A stretch of DNA of 64,000 nt from Paenibacillus sp. HWE-109 (GTDB lineage Bacteria; Bacillota; Bacilli; Paenibacillales; NBRC-103111): assembly GCF_022163125.1 (NCBI RefSeq), contig NZ_CP091881.1:6076001-6140000 (forward strand). Reading direction: 5' to 3'. The translations under genes and the position numbers were made by a program. The notes beneath the pieces are model-generated. The model ran no database searches and was not told the origin of the DNA. It was given only the letters and a program-made list of their open reading frames with translations. Below are positions 33,436-41,439 of the stretch, piece by piece. Numbering within the stretch: position 1 is the stretch's first letter; the number at the start of each line of letters is the position of its first letter.

Positions 33436-33977
33436 AATTCACCGACTTCCCTAATTCGTACGTGCTCTTTACTGTGGCATTCCTCGCATAAAGTCAATCC
33501 ATTTGATACTTCAAATCTGAGCTCTTTATAATCAGCAAATGATTTAATATGATGTGCGTTCAATTTATTCCCTTTTGTCCTACAATGTTGGCAAGTGTAA
33601 TCATCTCTTTCGAATACAAGACTTCTCCAAGTGGTGTATTCTGCTGTAGTTCGGTAATGTTGGTTTGAAAGCCATGGAGCAATTACTTTAATTTCGTTAT
33701 TATTTACCTCAAGCATTCCAAGCTTAGTAAGCTCCGAGATGGCAAGCGATATCATTTCTTTTGATTCTCCAATTACAATCGAAAGTATTTCGTCAATTGG
33801 CGTATCTAGATTCGCAAAAGTGGTATAAACATTTGTCGCTTTTCTTTTAACCTTTAAATATAGTTGAAACCATATCAAGAAAATTGCATCTCCATTTTCA
33901 AGGCTCAAGATATATTCGATTTTCTCGTTTTCAAACATATCTATTGTGATCTTAATCCACTTGATATCCGCTGCCAC
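33423..33977 (-). CDS. Replisome-organiser N-domain fused to an HNH nuclease
   Basis: 184 residues. The first ~110 residues repeat the plan of the next gene's N-terminal domain ('IKWIKITIDMFENEKIEYIL'), a probable tandem duplication. The rest is an HNH domain: 'RSLVFERDDYTCQHCRTKG', 'LNAHHIKSFADYKELRFEVS', 'GLTLCEECHSKEHV', with zinc Cys pairs and catalytic His. The combination may be a remnant of a homing event in a replisome gene, or a nuclease targeted to the origin. Overlaps the next gene by 13 bases. Confidence 0.8.
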   Translation of the reverse strand: MAADIKWIKITIDMFENEKIEYILSLENGDAIFLIWFQLYLKVKRKATNVYTTFANLDTPIDEILSIVIGESKEMISLAISELTKLGMLEVNNNEIKVIAPWLSNQHYRTTAEYTTWRSLVFERDDYTCQHCRTKGNKLNAHHIKSFADYKELRFEVSNGLTLCEECHSKEHVRIREVGELWQT

Positions 33978-34013
33978 CTTGATTCCTCCTTTACTGAGTA
34001 ACTAACAACTGAC

Positions 34014-34226
34014 TTAACTCCATAGTGCCTTGTTTGTTCCAGTACGTTGCTGTCTCTTAACAACGATCTCTTTGCAGTTTGAGCATTTGAAGAAGTTCGA
34101 AAATGATTCCCGACCATCCGTATGCATCATGAATTTGAAGTCATGCACTTTACCGTCTGAACAATTTTCGCTTGGCTTGTCCTTAGCTAGTTTCATATCC
34201 TGTATCATTTGTTTAAAGTCATCCAT
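34014..34226 (-). CDS. 70-residue hypothetical protein with Cys pair
   Basis: ATG at 34224-34226 with aaggagcatcgac upstream; a longer frame to 34403 is not supported by a ribosome site. Contains CSNC near residue 52, perhaps a zinc finger. Function unknown. Confidence 0.55.
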   Translation of the reverse strand: MDDFKQMIQDMKLAKDKPSENCSDGKVHDFKFMMHTDGRESFSNFFKCSNCKEIVVKRQQRTGTNKALWS

Positions 34227-34315
34227 GTCGATGCTCCTTTGTTTTTGCGGCTTGCCGCCCCCGCCCGACAGCATAGGCTTAGCCGTAGGCGGTGTCCGTG
34301 TAGGGTCTTGTAGGG

Positions 34316-34483
34316 TTATGAGTTTATGATGCCAACATACTTGAGAAGCTTCTTTCCGTACCTGTATGCCACGGGATAGTTCCAACTCCACCAGACTATC
34401 CACTTCGCTTCTTGATCGATCTCAGCGGCTTCTGAGGGGCTTAGACACTGCAACTCTCCTGATTCGTTTGGCTCTGTGTTCAT
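34316..34483 (-). CDS. 55-residue hypothetical protein
   Basis: Starts MNTEPNESGELQC; gtggagagtgga upstream; the ATG overlaps the preceding stop (ATGA). Tryptophan-rich centre (KWIVWWSWNY). Confidence 0.5.
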   Translation of the reverse strand: MNTEPNESGELQCLSPSEAAEIDQEAKWIVWWSWNYPVAYRYGKKLLKYVGIINS

Positions 34484-34659
34484 TCCACTCTCCACTTCCC
34501 CTCACGTTCTGCCTTGGTCATACTCGTCGTGGAAGGCATAATGCACCAGTGTTTACCACAGGAGTATGGCGTTAGGTCTTTTACGTTGTAGCTATTACCC
34601 GTGTTAGATATGATGGATTGATTTAGGTTGGCTTTGAATAGTGATTCGCAGAAGTTCAT
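34480..34659 (-). CDS. 59-residue hypothetical protein
   Basis: Starts MNFCESLFKANLNQ; stop overlaps the next start by four bases, a chain of translationally coupled genes. Cys at positions 4, 34 and 39. Confidence 0.45.
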   Translation of the reverse strand: MNFCESLFKANLNQSIISNTGNSYNVKDLTPYSCGKHWCIMPSTTSMTKAEREGKWRVE

Positions 34660-34880
34660 TCTCCATCCTTCCCTTCCATTACAGGATCCGTCCGTTTATT
34701 CCACACACTCTCTGCAAATTTGTATGCCTCTTCTACATCTCCGTGTAATGTTGCTTGTGATATCTTCGCAGGGCATAGTTGACTTTTACATCCAACAGTT
34801 GCTAGATACCCTTTTCGGTAACGTTTATTTGTCTTGCGTTCTGCGTTACTTCCGCAAAATGGGCAATTTTTCAATTCCAC
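34656..34880 (-). CDS. Lar-like restriction-alleviation zinc protein
   Basis: 74 residues from GTG with gaaggag 9 bases upstream. The N-terminal 'ELKNCPFCGSNAE' and the C-terminal 'AESVWNKR' are hallmarks of the Lar family, in which a zinc finger CPFCG and a WN.R motif are conserved. Known members protect phage DNA from type I restriction. Longer frame to 34994 is unlikely (no ribosome site). Confidence 0.65.
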   Translation of the reverse strand: MELKNCPFCGSNAERKTNKRYRKGYLATVGCKSQLCPAKISQATLHGDVEEAYKFAESVWNKRTDPVMEGKDGE

Positions 34881-34957
34881 AGTATTCACTCCTTCGTGTT
34901 TTGCAGCAAAGCTGCCATCGATCCCGACCGAACCACCCAGCGTTAGCGTTAGCCGGA

Positions 34958-35350
34958 TCAGGTATTCCCTTGTATCTCTCCAGTTCCAAAACAACAGCTA
35001 CATGTTTCATCAAAGGTTCTAGCAAATCCAGTGAACCCTGTTCCATTGCAACTTTGACATTTCTTCCCTTGTATTTGTTGGAGTAACGTACGTGCATAGT
35101 GGGCCGTTATTTCGTCTTCCGTCTGCTCTAAGATCCGTTTTAGCCCCTCTATAAGCTGCTTATTTTGCTGTTGGAGTGTGCGAATTTCCTTAACTAAGAT
35201 GAGTATATTTCTGACCAACCTAGCACCAACGGCAATTATTTTCTTGCCGCTCTTTTCTCGCTTAGGATTACTAGATATAACATTATTTTTCATCCCTATC
35301 GCAATCTCTCGGATTTTAGACTCCGTCTTCTGTATCTGTTCTTCCGTCAT
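34958..35350 (-). CDS. Protein with DnaJ-type zinc-finger tail
   Basis: 130 residues: a helical coiled N-terminal region, then 'CQSCNGTGFTG' and 'CSCCFGTGEI', a DnaJ-like CxxCxGxG zinc finger. No J-domain HPD motif. Phage early gene of unknown role; a good gagagtgaatacct ribosome site. Confidence 0.55.
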   Translation of the reverse strand: MTEEQIQKTESKIREIAIGMKNNVISSNPKREKSGKKIIAVGARLVRNILILVKEIRTLQQQNKQLIEGLKRILEQTEDEITAHYARTLLQQIQGKKCQSCNGTGFTGFARTFDETCSCCFGTGEIQGNT

Positions 35351-35380
35351 AGGTATTCACTCTCCTCAATAATTAAAATG

Positions 35381-35535
35381 CTATACGGCTGCCGGCTGAC
35401 GCCTAGGTATTGCTGTCGAGCGGGGGCCTGCGGCCGTATGCTTACTGTTTACCATTTCGAGGTCATGCTCGTTATGGTTAGTCGCTCCGTTATCATGACG
35501 AAGACCTTAAGATCATCAATATTCAAGGTGTTCAT
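35381..35535 (-). CDS. Two overlapping micro-ORFs with a long hairpin
   Basis: A 28-codon ORF (35449-35535, MNTLNIDDLKVFV) overlaps the preceding gene stop, and a 24-codon ORF (35381-35455) overlaps it in turn. The region also has an inverted repeat (atacggc/gccgtat, about 35384-35438) that may be an attenuator. Coding status is doubtful. Confidence 0.3.
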
Positions 35536-35849
35536 GCTTCCATTTCCTTGATTTTATCCTCATAGTGATTCCAATCATCTTCGTCGAAGCAATTTTTATA
35601 ACTTGAGATATAATGACCTTGGTTTTCTATAATGTCGTTTAAGGTGACGGCAAGATATGTCTCTTTCATCACTACCTCTAACCCTTCCTCATCGAATACT
35701 CCACTCCCAACAATTCCAGTAAAACGACAAAGTTCATCAAATGGAATGAAAACTAGTGCGTAAACTGTTTTGTTTTTATCGAATTCACTTGTGTATAAAT
35801 GCGTTTCATTTGTCTTTAGGAAATCATATAAATTTGCTTCAACTTCCAC
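35532..35849 (-). CDS. Acidic hypothetical protein
   Basis: 105 residues from a GTG (35847-35849) placed seven bases after a very strong gaggaggg; the ATG 11 codons earlier lacks this. Rich in Asp/Glu and Tyr, no family recognised. Confidence 0.55.
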   Translation of the reverse strand: MEVEANLYDFLKTNETHLYTSEFDKNKTVYALVFIPFDELCRFTGIVGSGVFDEEGLEVVMKETYLAVTLNDIIENQGHYISSYKNCFDEDDWNHYEDKIKEMEA

Positions 35850-35878
35850 TTGAAAACCCTCCTCATACATCTCAATAT

Positions 35879-36145
35879 TCAAACGGTGTTCATATTCTCA
35901 AAGCGTTCATGCACTGCAAAAAATTCAGTTTCGGACTCGATTTCGAATAGCCTGATAAATCCATTTACCTCCTCAAAACGGAATGGCACAGCCTTGCTCT
36001 CGGCTTCCTGTGCTAGAGGGAACCAACAAACAATGTACTTCCTGTTGCCCATTTCAAAAGCTGCTAGTATGTCCGCAACAGCAGCATCGCCGTTAGGCAA
36101 AACAACCTGCTTTATTAGAGGTTCATCCCCTTTGACCTTGATCAT
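35879..36145 (-). CDS. Hypothetical protein
   Basis: 88 residues, beta-rich ('MGNRKYIVCWFPLAQEAESK'). Resembles DUF1292-type small proteins only loosely. 39 bases downstream of the PAPS-reductase-like gene. Confidence 0.5.
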   Translation of the reverse strand: MIKVKGDEPLIKQVVLPNGDAAVADILAAFEMGNRKYIVCWFPLAQEAESKAVPFRFEEVNGFIRLFEIESETEFFAVHERFENMNTV

Positions 36146-36184
36146 TTCAGCACCCCATGTCCTTTAGTATTCAGCGAATGTTCA

Positions 36185-37135
36185 TCACTCATAACTGGCA
36201 AAACATCCGCAACCACCTATATCTTCCAGGTCTATCTGCAATCCTAAACCATTCTCCCAATCATCTCTGAGCTGTTCTAATGAGTAAGGAATTTTCTTGT
36301 ATTTCGCTAACTTTTTACCTTCATCATTAATTTCATAATGAGAAAATATCGAATTAAATTGAACTGTGACATCCGAACGATCCAGGTAAGCCTGCATGTC
36401 TTTCTCTTTCTTTTCGTTGTACTTGTAGTAATCAGGATTGTCCTTAAGAAAGTTAATGAAATGCCCCTTTCCTGCCCTTACACAAAACCCACCGCAATTC
36501 GCATGTGCATATCCCTTTCGATACATGCGCTGCACTCTAGTACCGTTCTGTTGATCCTCAAGATGAATCTCATGCTTTGTCACATAAGGTTCTTCAGTGA
36601 GTGGAGCAACGACCGTGTAAGGCGCCCAGTGCTTTATAATGCCCTTCATCCGATGATCCTCTGACCAATCGATGCCAACATAAAGAATTACTTCATCTGG
36701 CTTATAATTATCGCGGATATATCTACCGGATAGTGCTTGTTTTAACTCATGGCTACATTGTGCTACCCTGCTGTTTCCGATCCAACGGTTATCCTTAAAT
36801 ACATCCCAAGGTGTGCGACCATCAATAAGCCATATAAAATTAGGTGCCTGCACCATTGTCGCTTTAGCGATCAAAGGCATAATCCTTTTCCGTTCTTCAA
36901 TGTCTTCCTCTGACTTTATGTCCGGTATAGCTTCGACCATCATTAGTAATTCAGAATCAGCTGGAACTCCGTAAAGATGCAGTGCTGATTCGATCATATA
37001 TCGATAAGTGTCTCGATCCTCTACCAAGGTATCAGTGAAAAGAAGGAACAACTCGGTTATGCCATTTTCTTTAGCAACTCGCTTAGCAGCCTGCTTTGAT
37101 CCAGAACCACCTGAATACATTACGATATGCTTCAA
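36185..37135 (-). CDS. PAPS-reductase-like / PP-loop-type phage enzyme
   Basis: A 316-residue protein. The N-terminal 'VMYSGGSGSKQAAKRV' is the PP-loop nucleotide-binding motif of the adenine-nucleotide alpha-hydrolase fold. It continues with 'ELFLLFTDTLVEDRDTYRYM', 'VAQCSHELKQALSGRYI' and 'ANCGGFCVRAGKGHFINFL', with several Cys (Cys pairs near 127, 215, and CGCF at the C-terminus) that may hold a metal or FeS cluster. Phage members of this family are thought to make thio-modifications in nucleotides or tRNA or to protect phage DNA; the substrate here is unknown. Starts at an ATG after gaggtgagaaattg. Confidence 0.72.
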   Translation of the reverse strand: MKHIVMYSGGSGSKQAAKRVAKENGITELFLLFTDTLVEDRDTYRYMIESALHLYGVPADSELLMMVEAIPDIKSEEDIEERKRIMPLIAKATMVQAPNFIWLIDGRTPWDVFKDNRWIGNSRVAQCSHELKQALSGRYIRDNYKPDEVILYVGIDWSEDHRMKGIIKHWAPYTVVAPLTEEPYVTKHEIHLEDQQNGTRVQRMYRKGYAHANCGGFCVRAGKGHFINFLKDNPDYYKYNEKKEKDMQAYLDRSDVTVQFNSIFSHYEINDEGKKLAKYKKIPYSLEQLRDDWENGLGLQIDLEDIGGCGCFASYE

Positions 37136-37144
37136 TTTCTCACC

Positions 37145-37678
37145 TCACAGATGGAATCCGCCTATTGCCTCGTCCATGATGTCCTGATTAATGCCTATAT
37201 ATCTAAGTGTGATGCTCGGCGCTGAATGGTTAAAGATCTCTTGTAGCAAAGCTACATCCTTGTACTTTTTGTAGAAGTGGTATCCAAACGTCTTTCGTAG
37301 TGTGTGAGTGCCGATTTCTACAAGTCCGACTTCCGCCGCCGCTTTGTTCAATATTCGGTAAGCCTGCACCCTGCCAATGTTCTGTTTGGTGCGATAACTT
37401 TTAAATAGTGGATCTTTATCGTGCATGCCTTTGGTGTAATCGTTGATTATTTCACGAAGATCAGAATTTATCGGGAACCGCTTTTTCTTTTGCGTCTTAC
37501 CTTCCACGATTCGAATATGTGATTTGTTCCGGACGTCCTTGACATGCAGCTTCAGTAAGTCACCGATCCGCAGCCCTACGTTAATGCCCATAACTAAGAG
37601 GAACCAATCTCTATCCGAATAACCCTTTAATACCGTCTTCATTTGCTCCAACTTCTCTACACTTCTGATCGGCTGCAC
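37145..37678 (-). CDS. Catalytic-domain-only tyrosine recombinase
   Basis: 177 residues with the active-site set of tyrosine recombinases: Arg37 in 'GLRIGDL', His125/Arg128 in 'GTHTLRKTFG', His151 and Tyr160 in 'HSAPSITLRYIGI'. It lacks the N-terminal core-binding domain of the integrase at 46125. In phages such short recombinases may resolve dimers or act in recombination; the site is unknown. Confidence 0.82.
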   Translation of the reverse strand: MQPIRSVEKLEQMKTVLKGYSDRDWFLLVMGINVGLRIGDLLKLHVKDVRNKSHIRIVEGKTQKKKRFPINSDLREIINDYTKGMHDKDPLFKSYRTKQNIGRVQAYRILNKAAAEVGLVEIGTHTLRKTFGYHFYKKYKDVALLQEIFNHSAPSITLRYIGINQDIMDEAIGGFHL

Positions 37679-37725
37679 AACCTCTATGGCTCTCCACTCC
37701 TTCTCTATTTACGAACACTAGATAT

Positions 37726-37887
37726 TCATTTTGTTTCCTGATGCCATTGGTGAAACTTTGAACCCAACTTATTTAATACCTCGGCTTCCTCTTCTTCTTC
37801 ATTATTTGCACCCAACGTATCGACAGTCATTAAGACCTGATACAGAACTTTAACTTCAATATCAGATAAATAATATTGCTTTCCCAT
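37726..37887 (-). CDS. 53-residue acidic protein
   Basis: Starts MGKQYYLSDIEVKVL and has a run of five Glu. atagggtgaaaac before the ATG. Function unknown. Confidence 0.5.
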   Translation of the reverse strand: MGKQYYLSDIEVKVLYQVLMTVDTLGANNEEEEEAEVLNKLGSKFHQWHQETK

Positions 37888-37900
37888 GTTTTCACCCTAT

Positions 37901-38230
37901 TCATTTTGATACTTCATTCATTTCATCATGTTCTTTCCAATGCTCATCACATGCAGCATAGTAATGATTTTCGTCGCCCTCTATTGGATGCTCGTAAAAT
38001 GTTGCATGCTTTTCACAAAGCCAACATGGCATAACTCCCTCAGCAACAGGATGGCGTACTGGAATATAATTGTTTTTGCCTGCCTCTAGCCCCGCTAGTA
38101 AACATCTCAAGCCAAAGTGTTCATCCATCAACTTCTCATATTCTTCGTCCGTTATGCCGCTAGATAGCTCTATTTCTATCGCAAACAGCCGGTTCGTGAT
38201 CTCTAGCTGCTTTTGGAAATTTGCGTTCAT
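37901..38230 (-). CDS. Zinc-finger-like hypothetical protein
   Basis: 109 residues from an ATG with ggaggaagc upstream; a longer frame to 38314 has no ribosome site. 'MPCWLCEKHATFYEHP' and 'YYAACDEHWKEHDEMN' form a plausible Cys/His zinc site. Confidence 0.55.
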   Translation of the reverse strand: MNANFQKQLEITNRLFAIEIELSSGITDEEYEKLMDEHFGLRCLLAGLEAGKNNYIPVRHPVAEGVMPCWLCEKHATFYEHPIEGDENHYYAACDEHWKEHDEMNEVSK

Positions 38231-38244
38231 GCTTCCTCCAGTAA

Positions 38245-39033
38245 CTACCCAACCTGTAGGTCCAGGTAATGTGTGATGCCTTTTAGCTGCTTTGATTCCC
38301 GGCAAAATCTGCACTTCTCGCAGCGGTTCGGTTCTTCCATTCCGGTTTTGACCGACATGATACGAGGCATGTTTCCTGCTATTGTCTCTAGCTCTCGTTC
38401 AATGTCGTTGTCATCAAATCCAATTACCTCTTTATCCGGAACGTCTTCTTTGGAAACAGCCACGATCAGCGGCTTGTACCAGTTTTGCCGTTTAGAGAAT
38501 CGCTTCTCAATTTCTGCGTATATAGCCATTTGAGTATCATATTTGTAAGCTTCAACGAATGAGACATACCCGCGATCATTGTCCCAATACTTGTCGTGAA
38601 TGCTCTTAACAGTCTTGATGTCGGCGAACAGGCTACGTTCTGGTGCATATAAATCAAGTCGTATCTTCCATACAGCCCCAGCGAATCCAGCGGTCATGAT
38701 GACCTCTTTCTGGCCTTGAAGGATGAACATACAGAACGGATCGGACTTTAAAACACGTATCATATCGTCAGCCTTTGCATAATCTGCGTATGGCTTCCCT
38801 TTTGCGTTGAAAATCTCAGTGGCATACTCTATTTTGTAAGTATCCAACGTTCCTTCGAATGCCGCGTGGACATAGGAGCCAACTCCGAAAACTGAGGGAG
38901 CCGACTCTTTCCAACCGTTTATCTTAGCCATCGCCTTGGACTCACACGCCAGAAAGTCCTTGTACTGGCTGTTGCTCATGTACTGCTTATTAGCCTCATC
39001 AGAGTGGTAATTCTGACTGGTTAGGATCAGCAT
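38245..39033 (-). CDS. PD-(D/E)XK exonuclease (RecE/YqaJ-like position)
   Basis: 262 residues from an ATG with ggagggcagtaac upstream (a longer frame to 39162 lacks a site). 'YMSNSQYKDFLACESKAMAK' and 'GSYVHAAFEGTL' begin the fold. The catalytic core is 'WKIRLDLYAPERSLFADIKT', and 'CEKCRFCRES' (near the C-terminus) is a Cys cluster as in Cas4/RecB-like exonucleases. It probably resects double-strand ends to feed the adjacent recombination protein. Confidence 0.75.
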   Translation of the reverse strand: MLILTSQNYHSDEANKQYMSNSQYKDFLACESKAMAKINGWKESAPSVFGVGSYVHAAFEGTLDTYKIEYATEIFNAKGKPYADYAKADDMIRVLKSDPFCMFILQGQKEVIMTAGFAGAVWKIRLDLYAPERSLFADIKTVKSIHDKYWDNDRGYVSFVEAYKYDTQMAIYAEIEKRFSKRQNWYKPLIVAVSKEDVPDKEVIGFDDNDIERELETIAGNMPRIMSVKTGMEEPNRCEKCRFCRESKQLKGITHYLDLQVG

Positions 39034-39889
39034 TGTTACTGCCCTCCGTTTTCTTGAGATATTCGTCGAACCCTTCAATGATGTTCGATCCTGTAGACTC
39101 CGCAGATGACTTCTGAACGCCTTTAATCTCGAAGTAGTCCTCTCGTTTACCCATGCCATCACGAAGCGTTTTAAACACGTTTCTGAGCCTCACAAGGTCC
39201 TGTTCGCTGAATGCATCTGCTTTGCATCCAATAAACTTTTCTAGCATGGATTGATTTACTTGGTGCTCCTTTTCAAACATAACAATCATTGTTCTGATAC
39301 GATCGGATAAAGGTTCTTTGTTACCACTAGCCATAGTCTGTTTGCACTTTTCTACAGCTGCGTCAATTACATCTCCTGGGATGACACCAAGGATACATGC
39401 TCTTAAGCGGCGAGCTCCATTGTTAGCTACCAGTTCGTAGATGTCACGGGGATCATCGAGTTTGCTAATTGATCCCTTAGCTTTGCGTTCATGTCTCACA
39501 TCAAATATTTTTGTCTGCCGGACATTCGTTTCAAGGTCCCATGCATAGGACATAGCCTTAGATACGCCGGGCTTTTGTTCTAACTCGATAACTCCAAAGT
39601 CGATGTTTCCCCAGTTTTGTGCGACAACCTCAGCCAACCGAATCGACGGACCAGTAACCTTTTGACCACCACGCGGGAATTCGTAACATGCTTGCTCGGC
39701 CAAGATTTTGCGTTCGCAGGCTTTCATAATCCGATTGAACGCTGTAAATTCATCCCGCGGAAACTGTTTTGCAACAAACATCGCCATCTGAACTTCTTGC
39801 GCCTGGCGGCTGACCATCATTTCGGTTGTCGTGGATTTTTCCGTCTTGACTGGTTGCATATATGTGGAGAAATCTATCGCTGCTTCCAT
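38999..39889 (-). CDS. Putative phage annealing/recombination protein
   Basis: 296 residues with conserved stretches such as 'RGGQKVTGPSIRLAEVVAQN', 'YAWDLETNVRQTKIFDVRHE' and 'ANNGARRLRACILGVIPGDV'. A conserved phage family, not classical RecT, usually encoded beside a PD-(D/E)XK exonuclease, as here (35-base overlap). I infer single-strand annealing or a related recombination role. Experimental proof for this family is not known to me. Confidence 0.65.
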   Translation of the reverse strand: MEAAIDFSTYMQPVKTEKSTTTEMMVSRQAQEVQMAMFVAKQFPRDEFTAFNRIMKACERKILAEQACYEFPRGGQKVTGPSIRLAEVVAQNWGNIDFGVIELEQKPGVSKAMSYAWDLETNVRQTKIFDVRHERKAKGSISKLDDPRDIYELVANNGARRLRACILGVIPGDVIDAAVEKCKQTMASGNKEPLSDRIRTMIVMFEKEHQVNQSMLEKFIGCKADAFSEQDLVRLRNVFKTLRDGMGKREDYFEIKGVQKSSAESTGSNIIEGFDEYLKKTEGSNNADPNQSELPL

Positions 39890-39934
39890 GTTAAAACCTC
39901 CGTTTTTATGGTATTATCGAAATAGAAACTTAAC

Positions 39935-40090
39935 TTAGCGGTTGATTTTCGTTAGAGCTACTGTTGACGCAGCGGCTTTTTTCTTTCTCATCATCCTTGC
40001 GTGCTGTTTAAATGCTCGCCATACTCCTTTTTCGTCACTCCGCGACTTTGCTTCCCTAGCTAGTTCTAGGTAACTCACTGGCTTGACCAT
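39935..40090 (-). CDS. 51-residue basic protein
   Basis: Starts MVKPVSYLELAREAKSR at an ATG with gaggcga upstream; Lys/Arg/Ala-rich C-terminus. Overlaps the previous gene by 35 bases. A longer frame to 40180 is unlikely. Confidence 0.5.
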   Translation of the reverse strand: MVKPVSYLELAREAKSRSDEKGVWRAFKQHARMMRKKKAAASTVALTKINR

Positions 40091-40235
40091 TCGCCTCGGC
40101 CTCCCGTCTTTTGATCTCAGTCTCCAACATGTGCTGCTCAGCGACATTTTCAACGAACACCAATTTGCGGCGCAGCTCATCCGTTGATTCAGTGTGGTAG
40201 TAGTGTTTTAGCCAGGCTAAGTTAGTATCGTTCAT
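40056..40235 (-). CDS. 59-residue helical protein
   Basis: ATG 40233-40235 with agaggagttgataac upstream. Helical, charged. Function unknown. Confidence 0.5.
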   Translation of the reverse strand: MNDTNLAWLKHYYHTESTDELRRKLVFVENVAEQHMLETEIKRREAEANGQASELPRTS

Positions 40236-40239
40236 GTTA

Positions 40240-40419
40240 TCAACTCCTCTTAGATCTAAGTAATTGAATGTTGTGGATCGAGACAATTTCAAGATTCTTA
40301 TTTTCTTCTATGAATTTTTCTGCACATCTGATTCCTCGTCTACTACTCAAGAAGACTTCGGATTCAAATATTGACCGCCCAACACTTTTTTTCGGATTTG
40401 TAAGATATAAGATATTCAT
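40240..40419 (-). CDS. 59-residue hypothetical protein
   Basis: Starts MNILYLTNPKKSVGRSIF; basic. The ribosome site gaagga is 12 bases away, so initiation is weaker. Downstream stop overlaps the Shine-Dalgarno of the next gene. Confidence 0.4.
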   Translation of the reverse strand: MNILYLTNPKKSVGRSIFESEVFLSSRRGIRCAEKFIEENKNLEIVSIHNIQLLRSKRS

Positions 40420-40437
40420 GCGACTTTCTAATCCTTC

Positions 40438-40698
40438 TCATGCGATCCTCTCCTCTACTGCAGTATGTAACTCCGCATTAAGTATCATTTGCTGATCAGG
40501 AAACTCATGTACACGACCGCGGTTAAGGTGAAGTTGTATGGCGTAGGCAATCTCCTCTAGCTGCTCATCAGTTGCTTGTATGCCGATCTCCGAGCCTGCA
40601 GATGTGAGTTTCAGGTATGCGGGTGTGTACGTTGTCTTGGGATCTACTTTGGCTTCAAAGCAGCCGGTTGTAACGTCTAAGGTCATGTCTGTTTTCAT
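40438..40698 (-). CDS. Hypothetical protein
   Basis: 86 residues; 4-base overlap (ATGA) with the preceding gene. Beta-rich, no family. Confidence 0.5.
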   Translation of the reverse strand: MKTDMTLDVTTGCFEAKVDPKTTYTPAYLKLTSAGSEIGIQATDEQLEEIAYAIQLHLNRGRVHEFPDQQMILNAELHTAVEERIA

Positions 40699-40865
40699 TT
40701 GGTATCAGCTCCTTCAACGATAAATTCCGCATCATCAATGGATTCAACATTTTCCAGATGACCTCTGTAATCCCAAGTAAATGTGCCTGTTTTAAAATCA
40801 ATTGATGTAACATCTACGGGATCACTGTGATTTCGGAGAATTGCTTTTATTGTTAAACCTTTCAT
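40695..40865 (-). CDS. 56-residue hypothetical protein
   Basis: Starts MKGLTIKAILRNHSDP. Coupled by ATGA overlaps to both neighbours. Confidence 0.5.
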   Translation of the reverse strand: MKGLTIKAILRNHSDPVDVTSIDFKTGTFTWDYRGHLENVESIDDAEFIVEGADTK

Positions 40866-41206
40866 GCGTTTACCCCCTCGATTTTAATTCCTAGAATATC
40901 AATAGCCTCTTTAAGTCCTATAGCCATACCACGGTATTTTCGATCATCACTCGAAATGTAGCCGTCATATCTGAAGCGAATAATTTCTTCAGGCGTCTGA
41001 GGTTCTATTTCATATCCATTAACCAATGCGCAAGCAATTAAGTAAGGATTTTTTAGGTAGTAATCGTGAATAGTGCAAAGTTCTCCTGTAACTGGTTCAT
41101 CTACCTCCCAACGCGCTATACAAGCCATAAGTGACGTAACTCCCATATACTTCATTTGATCGATTGCTTCCGCAACTTTCCTAGGCAACTTCACTTTGTC
41201 CGGCAT
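40862..41206 (-). CDS. DUF1642-like phage protein
   Basis: 114 residues beginning 'PDKVKLPRKVAEAIDQMKY', a pattern typical of DUF1642 early phage proteins, with later 'NPYLIACALVNGYEIEP'. Function unknown. Confidence 0.6.
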   Translation of the reverse strand: MPDKVKLPRKVAEAIDQMKYMGVTSLMACIARWEVDEPVTGELCTIHDYYLKNPYLIACALVNGYEIEPQTPEEIIRFRYDGYISSDDRKYRGMAIGLKEAIDILGIKIEGVNA

Positions 41207-41360
41207 GTTTAACTACCTCCATATGATTTTCAATTGTGCGGACCCACACACCGTCCGACTCTTCCTCTCCTGCCTCTTTCAGGTGGATTTCACACACCTC
41301 GCGCCACTTGTGTAAGTGAATCGCATGTGTCGCTTTCCTCGAGCACTCGTAGCAGTTCAT
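41181..41360 (-). CDS. Zn-finger-like small protein
   Basis: 59 residues from ATG 41358-41360 with gaggagggtgagc upstream. 'NCYECSRKATHAIHLH' plus 'CEIHLKE' forms a likely zinc site. Confidence 0.5.
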   Translation of the reverse strand: MNCYECSRKATHAIHLHKWREVCEIHLKEAGEEESDGVWVRTIENHMEVVKHAGQSEVA

Positions 41361-41439
41361 GCTCACCCTCCTCTTCAAGGAACTTATTTATGTCGATTCC
41401 TAGATGCGTCAAAATGTCGTTGATATCTAGCTCGATCAT
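41290..41439 (-). CDS. 49-residue acidic ORF overlapping its neighbour
   Basis: Starts MIELDINDILTHLGIDINK with aaggagcccca upstream. It overlaps the Zn-finger gene by 71 bases in another frame, and both have good ribosome sites. One of the two may be spurious. Confidence 0.4.
   Translation of the reverse strand: MIELDINDILTHLGIDINKFLEEEGEHELLRVLEESDTCDSLTQVARGV

Noticed and set aside
34846..35097. 83-codon frame between the Lar-like and the DnaJ-finger genes
   Set aside because: Mostly overlaps the preceding gene in another frame, and the remainder has no ribosome site.
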